Assembly (NCBI RefSeq): GCF_031198435.1
Contig: NZ_CP133548.1
Coordinates: 3,010,001 to 3,074,000 of the forward strand
Direction of reading: 5' to 3'
DNA length: 64,000 bases
Source: Pleionea litopenaei
GTDB taxonomy: Bacteria > Pseudomonadota > Gammaproteobacteria > Enterobacterales > Kangiellaceae
The notes beneath the pieces were generated by a model. That model had not been told where the DNA came from. It worked only from the letters and a program-made list of their open reading frames with translations, and ran no database searches. Position numbers and translations under genes: made by a program. Of the stretch, positions 56,193-64,000 are shown one piece after another. The number at the start of each line of letters is the position of its first letter. Position 1 is the stretch's first letter.

Positions 56193-56224
56193 TAAAAAAA
56201 AGGCCGCGCTAGGCGACCTTTTCT
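56193..56224 (-). terminator. terminator after accC
   Basis: On the minus strand, AAAGGTCGC-CTAGC-GCGGCCTTT (one G-U pair) is followed by a run of T residues, just beyond the accC stop. Confidence 0.85.
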
Positions 56225-56228
56225 CACT

Positions 56229-57581
56229 TTAAGCTTGTTTTTCAGTTTCAAGTTTCTTTTCTAGGTAGTGGATATTGGTGCCGCCTTTATGGAAGTTTTC
56301 ATCGGCCATAATGCGTTTTTGCAGCTCAATGTTGGTTTTGATTCCACCGATAACGACCTCTTCGAGTGCCATCTGCATTCTTGCCATCGCAACTTCGCGA
56401 GTTTCACCATAGGTAATTAATTTACCGATCATTGAGTCATAATTAGGCGGAACTTTATAACCCGCATAAATATGTGAGTCCCAACGAACACCAGGGCCGC
56501 CGGGTGCATGATAGGTGGTGATGGTTCCCGGTGATGGAATGAAACTTTCAGGATCCTCAGCGTTGATCCGACACTCGATTGAGTGGCCTTTCAAATTGAT
56601 ATCGGCTTGCTTAAATGACAAGGGTTGCCCTTCAGCAACGCGCAATTGTTCTTTAATAATATCAACACCAGAAATAAGTTCCGTAACCGGGTGTTCAACT
56701 TGAACTCGAGTGTTCATTTCAATGAAGTAGAACTCACCTTTTTCATACAAGAACTCAAAGGTTCCGGCGCCGCGATAGCCGATTTCTTTACACGCTTGGA
56801 CGCAGCGTTCACCGATGTGTCGACGCATTTCTTCGGTAATGCCAGGAGCTGGCGCTTCCTCGACTACCTTCTGGTGGCGTCGTTGCATCGAGCAATCGCG
56901 CTCACCTAAATAGATGGCGTTGCCGTGACTGTCTGCGAGCACTTGAATTTCTACATGTCGAGGGTTCTCTAAAAACTTTTCCATGTAGACCATGTCGTTT
57001 CCGAAAGCCGCACGCGCTTCGTTTTTAGTTAATGAAATAGACGAGATTAAATCTTTCTCTTCTCGGACGACGCGCATACCACGGCCGCCACCGCCACCCG
57101 AAGCTTTTATAATGACTGGGTAAGCGATGCGCTTGGCTATGGCCAAATTTTCTTTTTCATCTTCACCAAGTGGGCCGCCAGAGCCGGGTACACAAGGGAC
57201 GCCAGCTTTTTTCATTGCGTTGATGGCAGATACTTTGTCTCCCATCAACCGAATGGTGTCAGCTCTCGGTCCAATAAATGTGAAACCAGACTTTTCAACT
57301 TGCTCCGCAAAGTCAGCATTTTCTGCTAAGAAGCCATATCCTGGGTGAATGGCAACGGCATCGGTAACTTCTGCTGCGGCGATGATAGCTGGAATATTTA
57401 AGTAGCTCAGAGTGGGTGATGGAGGACCAATACACACGGACTCATCAGCTAGTTTAACGTGCATTAAATTTTCATCAGCTGTGGAATGCACCGCCACAGT
57501 TTTGATGCCAAGCTCGCGACATGCACGTAAAATTCTCAGTGCAATTTCTCCACGGTTAGCAATCAGGACTTTTTCTAACAT
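56229..57581 (-). CDS. accC: biotin carboxylase subunit of acetyl-CoA carboxylase
   Basis: 450 residues, the typical size. N-terminal [20 protein letters not shown], the ATP-grasp glycine loop [14 protein letters not shown], metal and bicarbonate residues in [16 protein letters not shown], and [15 protein letters not shown]. It carboxylates biotin on AccB using ATP and bicarbonate, the first step of fatty-acid synthesis. It is last in aroQ-accB-accC, starting 33 bases after accB. Confidence 0.98.
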   Translation of the reverse strand: MLEKVLIANRGEIALRILRACRELGIKTVAVHSTADENLMHVKLADESVCIGPPSPTLSYLNIPAIIAAAEVTDAVAIHPGYGFLAENADFAEQVEKSGFTFIGPRADTIRLMGDKVSAINAMKKAGVPCVPGSGGPLGEDEKENLAIAKRIAYPVIIKASGGGGGRGMRVVREEKDLISSISLTKNEARAAFGNDMVYMEKFLENPRHVEIQVLADSHGNAIYLGERDCSMQRRHQKVVEEAPAPGITEEMRRHIGERCVQACKEIGYRGAGTFEFLYEKGEFYFIEMNTRVQVEHPVTELISGVDIIKEQLRVAEGQPLSFKQADINLKGHSIECRINAEDPESFIPSPGTITTYHAPGGPGVRWDSHIYAGYKVPPNYDSMIGKLITYGETREVAMARMQMALEEVVIGGIKTNIELQKRIMADENFHKGGTNIHYLEKKLETEKQA

Positions 57582-57614
57582 GCGTCCACCTAAATTCGTT
57601 GTGTTAGCGCAAAA

Positions 57615-58067
57615 TTATTCGATGATATAAAGAACTTCGTCGAATTCCACTGGCTCTGCATCTTCTACTAAAATAGCTTTTACAGTTCCTGATACTTCTG
57701 ATTCGATGTGATTCATCATTTTCATCGCTTCAACGATACAGAGGGTGTCGCCCTTATTAACCGTATCGCCAACTTCTACAAATGGCTTAGCACCCGGTGA
57801 AGGCGCACGGTAGAAAGTACCTACCATCGGTGATTTGACCTTTTCTCCAGACGGCGTGTTGTCGACCGGTGCTGCAGCTTCAGCAGTCGGCGCTGCTGCT
57901 ACTGCAGCGGGTGCCATTGGTGCGGCTGGAGCCATAGGCGCAGCGACCGGAACAGTGGTGCTGTTGCGGCTGATGCGAACACTTTCTTCGCCTTCTTTGA
58001 TTTCAATCTCTGATACACCTGACTCTTCAAGCAATTCGATGAGTTTTTTAACTTTACGAATATCCAT
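57615..58067 (-). CDS. accB: biotin carboxyl carrier protein of acetyl-CoA carboxylase
   Basis: 150 residues. An N-terminal helix ([20 protein letters not shown]), an Ala/Pro-rich linker, then the biotinyl domain with the biotinylated lysine in [14 protein letters not shown]. The thumb region matches E. coli AccB ([17 protein letters not shown]). It carries the carboxybiotin between AccC and AccAD. Confidence 0.97.
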   Translation of the reverse strand: MDIRKVKKLIELLEESGVSEIEIKEGEESVRISRNSTTVPVAAPMAPAAPMAPAAVAAAPTAEAAAPVDNTPSGEKVKSPMVGTFYRAPSPGAKPFVEVGDTVNKGDTLCIVEAMKMMNHIESEVSGTVKAILVEDAEPVEFDEVLYIIE

Positions 58068-58121
58068 AGTGATGACCTTTATTTGTGTAATTGTTGACAG
58101 TATGGAACTGCCGCTTTGTAT

Positions 58122-58565
58122 TTAAATCGTTTGTTGCAGCGTTTTAACTGCGTTTTTTGCTGCAATCAGATAACCCTGACTGCCCTGACCTTTAATCACT
58201 TCTTGTGCAACATCTGAAAAATAAGAAACGTGTCTGAATGCTTCCCGGCGCTCTGGATCCGACAAATGGATTTCAGTGAACGGAATAGCGACGGCGGTTA
58301 AAGCATCCCTCAATGCAATGCTCGTATGAGTGAATGCCGCTGGATTAAATAAGATGTAATCCACTTGATCTTTCTTTGCTTGATGAATGCGTTCGATTAA
58401 TTGATGCTCAGCATTGCTTTGAAAACATTCCAACTCGACACCCATAGAACTCAGCAGTTGACCGGTTTGAGTTTCGATGTCGCCCAAGGTGGCAGCTCCG
58501 TAAATGTCTGGTTCACGGGTGCCGAGCAAATTTAAGTTAGGGCCGTTAAGCAATAAAAAAAGCAT
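58122..58565 (-). CDS. aroQ: type II 3-dehydroquinate dehydratase
   Basis: 147 residues from the ATG at 58563-58565, which aligns with the family N-terminus ([20 protein letters not shown]). The catalytic Tyr follows that loop (EPDIYGA), His is in [17 protein letters not shown], and ITEIHLSDP-type [19 protein letters not shown] covers the substrate loop. It acts in the shikimate pathway. A longer start at 58616 exists, and the chosen ATG lacks a strong ribosome-binding site, so the start is not certain. The order aroQ-accB-accC is conserved in gammaproteobacteria. Confidence 0.95.
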   Translation of the reverse strand: MLFLLLNGPNLNLLGTREPDIYGAATLGDIETQTGQLLSSMGVELECFQSNAEHQLIERIHQAKKDQVDYILFNPAAFTHTSIALRDALTAVAIPFTEIHLSDPERREAFRHVSYFSDVAQEVIKGQGSQGYLIAAKNAVKTLQQTI

Positions 58566-58945
58566 TTTATATTTAAAAGTTGGCGAAAATTCACTGAACT
58601 TCGCCGAAACCTGCATTTATTCTCAGATGTATTTAATTTTCCGCATTGTGCAGAACCTAGCATAAGAAGTCTAGTTTAAATTGCCTTAAATTGTGACGTT
58701 GGTGTCAATTTAACTGCATTTCGCGACATAATCTTAGTCTTTCTGGTCTAACCAGTAGCGCTAAAGGATGAGGTTTAGTCAAATATAGATAGATTGTGTG
58801 GGATGAGTAGTTTACAACTGGTTGAAAATTGTACATTGAAGTGGTGTTTCTTGAACGCTTGTTTTAATTGCACCGCAAGGAATAAAAAGCGCGTTAAATA
58901 GAGTGTTTTTAGCTACATTTGGCCGAATTTAACGCGCTTTTTAAG
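58566..58945. other. intergenic region upstream of aroQ
   Basis: 380 bases that hold the aroQ-accBC promoter region and the terminator of the next gene. I see no clear promoter boxes; the area near 58690-58740 is the most plausible site. Confidence 0.4.
58884..58942 (-). terminator. long-stem terminator after the Ig-like protein gene
   Basis: 16-bp perfect inverted repeat AAAAAGCGCGTTAAAT (58884-58899) and ATTTAACGCGCTTTTT (58927-58942) with a 27-base loop; T run on the minus strand. Confidence 0.82.
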
Positions 58946-59683
58946 CTATTTTACCGTCACGGAGAGTTCTTGAACCCCGCTGTTTGCCGTAATTGGGTCA
59001 AAAGCCGTTATCATTACCTGGTAAACACCTGGCTCGATACCTTCAAATCGTGCTTCAAACTGAGAGTCTTGCGTAAAGTTTAACGGCTTCTGTTCGACAA
59101 GCTGGTCGTTTTTGAGCAAAGCAACATTGAGCTGATAGTCGCTAGCATTCCAAAGTCCTTCGGGCTCGACCGGACAGCCACACATCAAAGTGATCAGGGT
59201 TTCGACTTGCACACTGTTTTGCTCGGAGGAAACAGAAGCGTCAATTAAAAACCCGCGTAAAGAAAGAGTGATTGCATTACCTTGCGAGAAATCTTTACCA
59301 GGTATTAACCAGACCTGCGTACTGACTTCGGCACCACGAGGTTTTATGGAGAGAGGTCCGCGAGCGGTAATGGTGATTTTGGTTGGCTTATCGATATCTA
59401 ATACCGTAGTAAAGCTCGCGGTTTGATCGTCCGTTAGGATCATGTTGGTAGCATGGTCGGTTTTCATAATTAACGTGGTATTGCCAGTACCACCGGTGGT
59501 GATTCCTTGGGCGAGTAACTGCTGATTGTCGGAACGTCGAATCTCTACGGTCGCACCATCGGTTTTATCCCCGATAAATTTAGCGCCATGAGCTAACACG
59601 TAAATCTTAATGGGTGTTTTTTGGGCAAATGCCGAAGAAAAGATAGTAGAGAAAAAAATGAGTACGAAAGCACGAGATAGCAT
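58946..59683 (-). CDS. secreted beta-sandwich protein of unknown function
   Basis: 245 residues with a signal peptide (1-20, SSAFAQ). The mature protein is strand-rich, with an N-terminal repeat-like segment (GATVEIRRSDNQQLLAQGIT, DKPTKITITARG), a Cys pair (LMCGCPVEPEGLW) and a C-terminal Ig-like or CARDB-like module (EGIEPGVYQVMITAFDP). It is divergent from a secreted metzincin with 175 bases between, so they may be co-regulated. Function unknown. Confidence 0.8.
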   Translation of the reverse strand: MLSRAFVLIFFSTIFSSAFAQKTPIKIYVLAHGAKFIGDKTDGATVEIRRSDNQQLLAQGITTGGTGNTTLIMKTDHATNMILTDDQTASFTTVLDIDKPTKITITARGPLSIKPRGAEVSTQVWLIPGKDFSQGNAITLSLRGFLIDASVSSEQNSVQVETLITLMCGCPVEPEGLWNASDYQLNVALLKNDQLVEQKPLNFTQDSQFEARFEGIEPGVYQVMITAFDPITANSGVQELSVTVK

Positions 59684-59858
59684 GGCAAATCCTAGTGGTT
59701 AATTTTATGTTGCGTCGCACGGTGTTTTGTGACGACCTTTTGTAGCAATATCATCGCACTTTTGTGAAATATTGCCATATTTTAGTCGACAAATTTACAT
59801 CTCAATTCGCTAATCTAAGCGTGCAACAAACCATCATAAAAAATTAGGAGAACACAGT

Positions 59859-61421
59859 ATGGACAAAAGTAACATGATTGGTCTGGTTGGCTTTGCAACC
59901 TTGCTAACGAGCATTCCGGTATCGGCCAATGAATTGCCCGGTCATTTGGCTGAGCGACTTCCACTGCCAGTTATTACCAATGATTGTGGTGCAAGTGATT
60001 GTGGTGATCGGCGCAAGCTTGAATTAGCGCAGTTCAGTCAGCGATTGAGTGATGCCAGTGCACAAGATAACGGTGTGGTGCAAAACTCTGCGTCTCAAGG
60101 TCAACAGAAAAAAAATAATGGTCAAGGGTTAGCGATAGGACAAGGCAATAACGACACGCAAGTCGTTTATCTTAATTTTGAACAATCGTCACCGACGTTT
60201 CCTGCGGTTGTCAGTGGAACAACGCCTTGGTTGTTTTTAAGCCATCAATACACGGAAACTGAGCGAGACGCCATTCAAGCAAATTTAGAGGCGGACTACC
60301 AAGGGTTTGATATTACTTTTACTCAAACATTACCGACGGAAGGAGAGTTCTCGACACTGAACTTCGAATGCCAAACGGCAAATAACATCTGCGTAAATTT
60401 TAGCTCCGGAATTTTATTTGGACGAGCCCAATCCATCGATATTGGCAATCAGGTACGGGATGATTCAGCATTTGTTGATGTTGGGCTGTGGGAAGTCTTT
60501 GCTCAGCTTGATCCGAGTGGCGGCCTTCTTGAAGCCTACTCAGGAATTGAAATTGAAAATGGTGATGTGGCTGCGGCTTTGTCAAAAGCGATCATCAACC
60601 AAGCGTCGAATACGGGCGCGCATGAACTCGGACATAATCTAGGGCTTCGCCATCATGATTCTTTCGGATCTCCAGGTACGGGTATTCCAACGACGGGCGT
60701 ACCAAGTAATGATGCGTTTTTTCCGGTGTTCGACGGATTGCAAAATGGTGATGAAGCCATTTTACATACCATGGCATCGGGTGCGAGTGTCGGTAGTGGA
60801 TTAACCGATAGCACGGCTCGTGATCGCTTTTTCTCTGAACGCTCAGTGATTAAAATAGCCGCCGCTGAACGAGGTCGGCTAATTTCAGAAGCCAGCGTGG
60901 CGGGTAAAAAAGTGACACTACGAAAAGTTGTGGCACCGAATACTCTGCTCGAAGGGGATAACGCTGAAGGAAAGCTCGATATTCGTGAAGCTCTGATTCG
61001 CGGAGCAATTTCGACGCCCAATGAAGTTGATGAATATCGTTTCAAAGCAAAAGCAGGAGAGTTTATCAGTGCTGAGTTTAACGGCTTTGATGTTCCTGTG
61101 GGCTCGCCAGTTATAGGCGCTGTTGAACTTTATTTTATTGATGCCAATGGAGAGCAACAATTAGTCGCTCAAAACTATCAAAACTTTGAAGGTTTTGACG
61201 CGTTTTTAATTGATGCACCACTAGCGCAGTCTGGCGAGTATGTTTTAAAAGTGTCTTCGCCTAATTTTGTTAGTTTTGGCTACAACCCTGACGGCTCTCC
61301 CATTCTATTTCCATTAGAGGAAACAGGCAATGGAGCGTTACGTGTAGGCGATTATCAATTGAGTATGTATATTGTTGATGGCAAACCAGGTAATGGTCCA
61401 AGCCAAGTTCCAGGACAATAA
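59859..61421 (+). CDS. secreted metzincin-type zinc metalloprotease
   Basis: 520 residues: a signal peptide (1-24), a region with an early Cys pair (NDCGASDCGD), a Gln/Asn linker, then a catalytic domain with the metzincin motif GAHELGHNLGLRHHD (zinc His-x3-His-x5-His, Glu base). The expected Met-turn could be HTMASG. The C-terminal 170 residues (EVDEYRFKAKAGEFISAEFN, GEYVLKVSSPNFVSFGY) resemble PPC domains. It likely degrades extracellular proteins. TTAGGAG precedes the ATG. Confidence 0.85.
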   Translation: MDKSNMIGLVGFATLLTSIPVSANELPGHLAERLPLPVITNDCGASDCGDRRKLELAQFSQRLSDASAQDNGVVQNSASQGQQKKNNGQGLAIGQGNNDTQVVYLNFEQSSPTFPAVVSGTTPWLFLSHQYTETERDAIQANLEADYQGFDITFTQTLPTEGEFSTLNFECQTANNICVNFSSGILFGRAQSIDIGNQVRDDSAFVDVGLWEVFAQLDPSGGLLEAYSGIEIENGDVAAALSKAIINQASNTGAHELGHNLGLRHHDSFGSPGTGIPTTGVPSNDAFFPVFDGLQNGDEAILHTMASGASVGSGLTDSTARDRFFSERSVIKIAAAERGRLISEASVAGKKVTLRKVVAPNTLLEGDNAEGKLDIREALIRGAISTPNEVDEYRFKAKAGEFISAEFNGFDVPVGSPVIGAVELYFIDANGEQQLVAQNYQNFEGFDAFLIDAPLAQSGEYVLKVSSPNFVSFGYNPDGSPILFPLEETGNGALRVGDYQLSMYIVDGKPGNGPSQVPGQ

Positions 61422-61449
61422 TACGTATTGAAAATCGTGTTTATTGAAT

Positions 61450-61482
61450 AAAAAAAGGGTCGAATGTTCGACCCTTTTTTAT
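61450..61482. terminator. bidirectional terminator between metzincin and TonB receptor genes
   Basis: AAAAAAGGGTCGAA (61451-61464) and TTCGACCCTTTTTT (61467-61480), with T runs on both strands between convergent genes. Confidence 0.92.
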
Positions 61483-61513
61483 AGGTAACTAAACACTGCT
61501 TTGATTAAGTGGT

Positions 61514-63763
61514 CTATGGATTATTTTGCCACTTCAATTGAAACACTAAGGTGCGTTCTTGGCCTGGAAAATATCGAGGTGTTCCGAAGGCAATGTCGGC
61601 TCTTTCTGCATAGCGTTTGTCGGTTAAATTATTGATGCCGAATAAAAGTGACATTGAGTTGCCCATTTTCCTCTGCCATCGAACATGAGAAATAACATGA
61701 CCGGAGTATTCATGGGTGTTTTCAGGATTGGTAAAGTATTTTCCCATTTTTTCAGTTTGTAGCATCCATTCATTCTGATCGTTCCAGCGCCAAATTAACT
61801 CAATTGCACCCATTGTTTTTGGTGCAGTGTCCATGAGATTGCCTTTGATTTGTACATTACTGCCTAATAAGTCTGGGCTGTTTTGGTAGAGATGTTTAAA
61901 AGATCCTGCGCTCAAATTAAACTGCCAGTGGCGAGAAATGGTCCAATGTAGTTCGGTTTCGAATCCGCGATGAGAAGAATCCGCGCCGCTTACGAACTGT
62001 CGTTGTGTGTCTTGGAAGATACTGTCTTTTAATTGCATGTCGAACCATGCAACCTCTAAACTTATGTTGTCGAAGTTTACCTGCCATCCGAGCTCTACAC
62101 CATTGGCCGATACTTCATCGAGATCGGCGAAGGTTTGATTTTGTTGCAGTCGGTAAAGTTCACTGGTTTGTGGTACTCGAAATGATTGTGAAAGATTAAT
62201 ATACATGCGCTGCTGACTGGTCAAAGTTAATGACATGCTCAATTGGTTTGACCAAAAATTAAAGTGGCGATTTTCATCAGCGGGTCGATAAAAACGACAG
62301 TTGCTAATACCATCAGCGCAAGCAGAACCGTCAGTGGTTTGATTATCATACTGATAGCTTAATGTATCGAAGCGAGTATTCCAGGCGAGTGTTGTCAATG
62401 GTGTAACTTGCCATCGGAAACCAGTTAACAGTGCATAGGCATTCACATCGACTTGATAGTTATAATGAATTCCTTGAGGGAATGCATCTTGGTTAAAAGG
62501 GGCGGGGTTAAGTTGATTTTCAATCAACTCTCCAGAGGTTCGTTCATACTCAAACCCGATAAAGCCATGCAAAGGTTGATCGATTGGATTATGCCAAAGT
62601 AGATCAAATCCAAACGATGTCTGTTGGTTTTCTTCGGTCGGTTGCCAGGGGACAAAATGCATTAGAAAGCTCATGTCATTGACCCGAAAGTAAGGTGTGA
62701 ACGAGAGTGAAGTATCGGTGAGCGTCCAGTTTAACTTGCTGTAGGCTCGCACGGATGTCGCTTTTCTCCAAGCTTCTGGGTAGTTATTTTCTCGACTTAA
62801 TGTTCGGTCTAAATAAGCGTTGTCTCCTTCAACATACCCAGCCGTCTGTTGATCTAGGTTTCGATAATTAAAGCCGTTTAAGATAGAAAAATTGCCATAC
62901 TCATAACTATTTTTAAACGACAGTTTTTGTTGCTGATAACCAGACTCTTCTCGATAGCCATGATCATCCGTTAACGTGATACCTAGCCAATGACTCCAGT
63001 CTTGGGATTCCCAAGGTTGTTGAATCGATAGCTGATTAAACCCAAATTGAGCGGTATTGTAGGTAACGCTGCCAACAAGATTTTCACTTGGACTCGGTAA
63101 CTGAGTGTTGATCATTCCAAATACCGCATTACTGCCTGCCGTTGTCGAGTTTGAACCGCGATAAACTTCGACAAAATCAGCAACTTCGAAATGCGACTCA
63201 AATAACTGATTGACGTTGCAAAAGCTAGTCGGTCGCAACGGCAAACCATCTTCTGACATGATAAAAACCGCACAGGCTCCAGGTCCGGTGAAAACCGGAG
63301 AGCGTATAGCGGTTAAATGTTCTTGCCCATTACCACGACTTACCCAAGTGCCAGGAACCAAGCTTACGAGGCGACTGAAGTGTTGAGCGGTACTGCGGCT
63401 GATCGAGCGACTTGAAATGTTTGTAACGCTACCATCAACCGTTTCTTTAGTTTGTGGAATCGGCTTTGCGGTAATGACAAGGGTCGGTTCTTGTCGGGGA
63501 ATAACGGAGCCGTTGGACGGCTGATGGTCCGCGGTTTTATTCTTTGCAGATAGTTCAGCTTGTGCCTCAGAAGGGGCGTCACTCGATGGTTGATCTAAAT
63601 GCTCAGATGAGTGTTCAGACGCTGTATGGTTCTGATGATTGAGCTTGCCGTTGCTGGTTGGTTTATTCGCAATTCGATTTTCAGAAGAAGCCAATGAGGG
63701 CGACACAAATGCCCAGAGTAGAAAGAGTCGAGTGAGATAAGTCAGGTTAAAATAGCGAGTCAT
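61514..63763 (-). CDS. TonB-dependent receptor
   Basis: 749 residues from the ATG at 63761-63763, where a signal peptide begins (TRYFNLTYLTRLFLLWAFVS); a longer reading has no signal. A Ser/Lys-rich linker (about residues 28-105) precedes the plug (TVDGSVTNISSRSISR, EVYRGSNSTTAGSNAVFG) and a barrel with a C-terminal segment FPGQERTLVFQLKW. A Cys pair lies in the plug (GACAVFIM and FCNVNQ). The ligand is unknown. The long linker is unusual. Confidence 0.88.
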   Translation of the reverse strand: MTRYFNLTYLTRLFLLWAFVSPSLASSENRIANKPTSNGKLNHQNHTASEHSSEHLDQPSSDAPSEAQAELSAKNKTADHQPSNGSVIPRQEPTLVITAKPIPQTKETVDGSVTNISSRSISRSTAQHFSRLVSLVPGTWVSRGNGQEHLTAIRSPVFTGPGACAVFIMSEDGLPLRPTSFCNVNQLFESHFEVADFVEVYRGSNSTTAGSNAVFGMINTQLPSPSENLVGSVTYNTAQFGFNQLSIQQPWESQDWSHWLGITLTDDHGYREESGYQQQKLSFKNSYEYGNFSILNGFNYRNLDQQTAGYVEGDNAYLDRTLSRENNYPEAWRKATSVRAYSKLNWTLTDTSLSFTPYFRVNDMSFLMHFVPWQPTEENQQTSFGFDLLWHNPIDQPLHGFIGFEYERTSGELIENQLNPAPFNQDAFPQGIHYNYQVDVNAYALLTGFRWQVTPLTTLAWNTRFDTLSYQYDNQTTDGSACADGISNCRFYRPADENRHFNFWSNQLSMSLTLTSQQRMYINLSQSFRVPQTSELYRLQQNQTFADLDEVSANGVELGWQVNFDNISLEVAWFDMQLKDSIFQDTQRQFVSGADSSHRGFETELHWTISRHWQFNLSAGSFKHLYQNSPDLLGSNVQIKGNLMDTAPKTMGAIELIWRWNDQNEWMLQTEKMGKYFTNPENTHEYSGHVISHVRWQRKMGNSMSLLFGINNLTDKRYAERADIAFGTPRYFPGQERTLVFQLKWQNNP

Positions 63764-63898
63764 AGCTGCGGTAATTTCATTGTTATATTGAGTTAGCCAA
63801 GGTTCAAGGCTAAGAGCGAATGAATGATGATCAAGTCTTTTGCATTCTGTCATAAACTTGTCATCTAATCGAGTTTCAAATACGCCTAAACTTATTAG

Positions 63899-64000
63899 AT
63901 GACTCACTTTTTAAATGAAAAGCGTACACCGCTATTTAGACAAAGCTTACATCAACAGGCTCCCGAACTTGTCGAGCTTGAACGCCTGATTGTCACCCAT
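63899..64000 (+). CDS. partial gene at window edge, unknown
   Basis: From the ATG at 63899 the frame is open to the window end (34 codons, starting MTHFLNEKRTPLFRQSLHQQ). No ribosome-binding site is obvious. It is divergent from the TonB receptor. Too short to assign; could also be chance. Confidence 0.45.
   Translation, partial: MTHFLNEKRTPLFRQSLHQQAPELVELERLIVTH

Overview
The window reads as chromosome from a marine-type, protein-degrading gammaproteobacterium. GC is moderate (low to mid 40s by eye). The evidence is the aroQ-accB-accC and glnA-ntrB-ntrC gene orders, a PldA outer-membrane phospholipase, TonB-dependent receptors, RND pumps, and several secreted peptidases carrying C-terminal PPC domains. 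A relative of the Kangiella/Pleionea/Aliikangiella group would fit, but that is inference. No rRNA, tRNA, CRISPR array, integrase, transposase or phage gene was seen.

Layout. 1-2600 (minus): the end of an operon with an S1/P1-nuclease or phospholipase-C-fold protein, a parvulin-like isomerase and a membrane-anchored protein cut by the window edge. 2.9-4.1 kb: cytochrome b561 plus YceI. 4.2-9.1 kb: an AcrAB-type RND pump and a convergent TetR repressor; an AcrR-type palindrome sits between the -35 and -10 boxes of the pump promoter. 9.2-11.4 kb: an unusual group-2-like sigma factor divergent from a MerR-type regulator. 11.5-16.4 kb: a DPP-IV-type peptidase, a class V aminotransferase, TrmL and a small membrane protein. 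16.5-20.8 kb: glnA-ntrB-ntrC with a readable sigma-54 promoter, NtrC enhancer sites and an NtrC site before ntrB. 20.9-24.7 kb: a periplasmic binding protein, then a [2Fe-2S] ferredoxin, a ferredoxin reductase (frameshifted) and a membrane di-iron hydroxylase that may form one electron-transfer module. 24.7-29.8 kb: a second RND system (frameshifted adaptor) divergent from its TetR across a large palindromic operator.

29.9-34.7 kb: a small secreted protein, a GDT1-type cation transporter, succinate-semialdehyde dehydrogenase and an alpha-amylase-family lipoprotein. 35-45.6 kb: a secreted hydrolase region with a subtilase, an M28 aminopeptidase and an M4 metalloprotease whose PPC tails share a near-identical DNA block, followed by a TonB receptor. 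45.7-51.3 kb: a lipoprotein, a fused 5-oxoprolinase and a secreted M20 amidohydrolase (frameshifted). 51.5-53.7 kb: a TIGR02444 protein and a metal-responsive MerR plus SO_0444-type exporter with a textbook 20-bp-spacer promoter. 53.7-58.6 kb: a truncated SixA, small exported proteins, PldA and aroQ-accB-accC. 58.9-64 kb: an Ig-like secreted protein, a metzincin protease, a second TonB receptor and the start of one more gene.

Functionally the region joins nitrogen control to extracellular protein breakdown (peptidases, peptide and oxoproline processing), outer-membrane uptake, and efflux or metal defence. Four genes carry single-base frameshifts in homopolymer runs. This pattern suggests sequencing indels, although two of the runs are also canonical -1 slippery heptamers.
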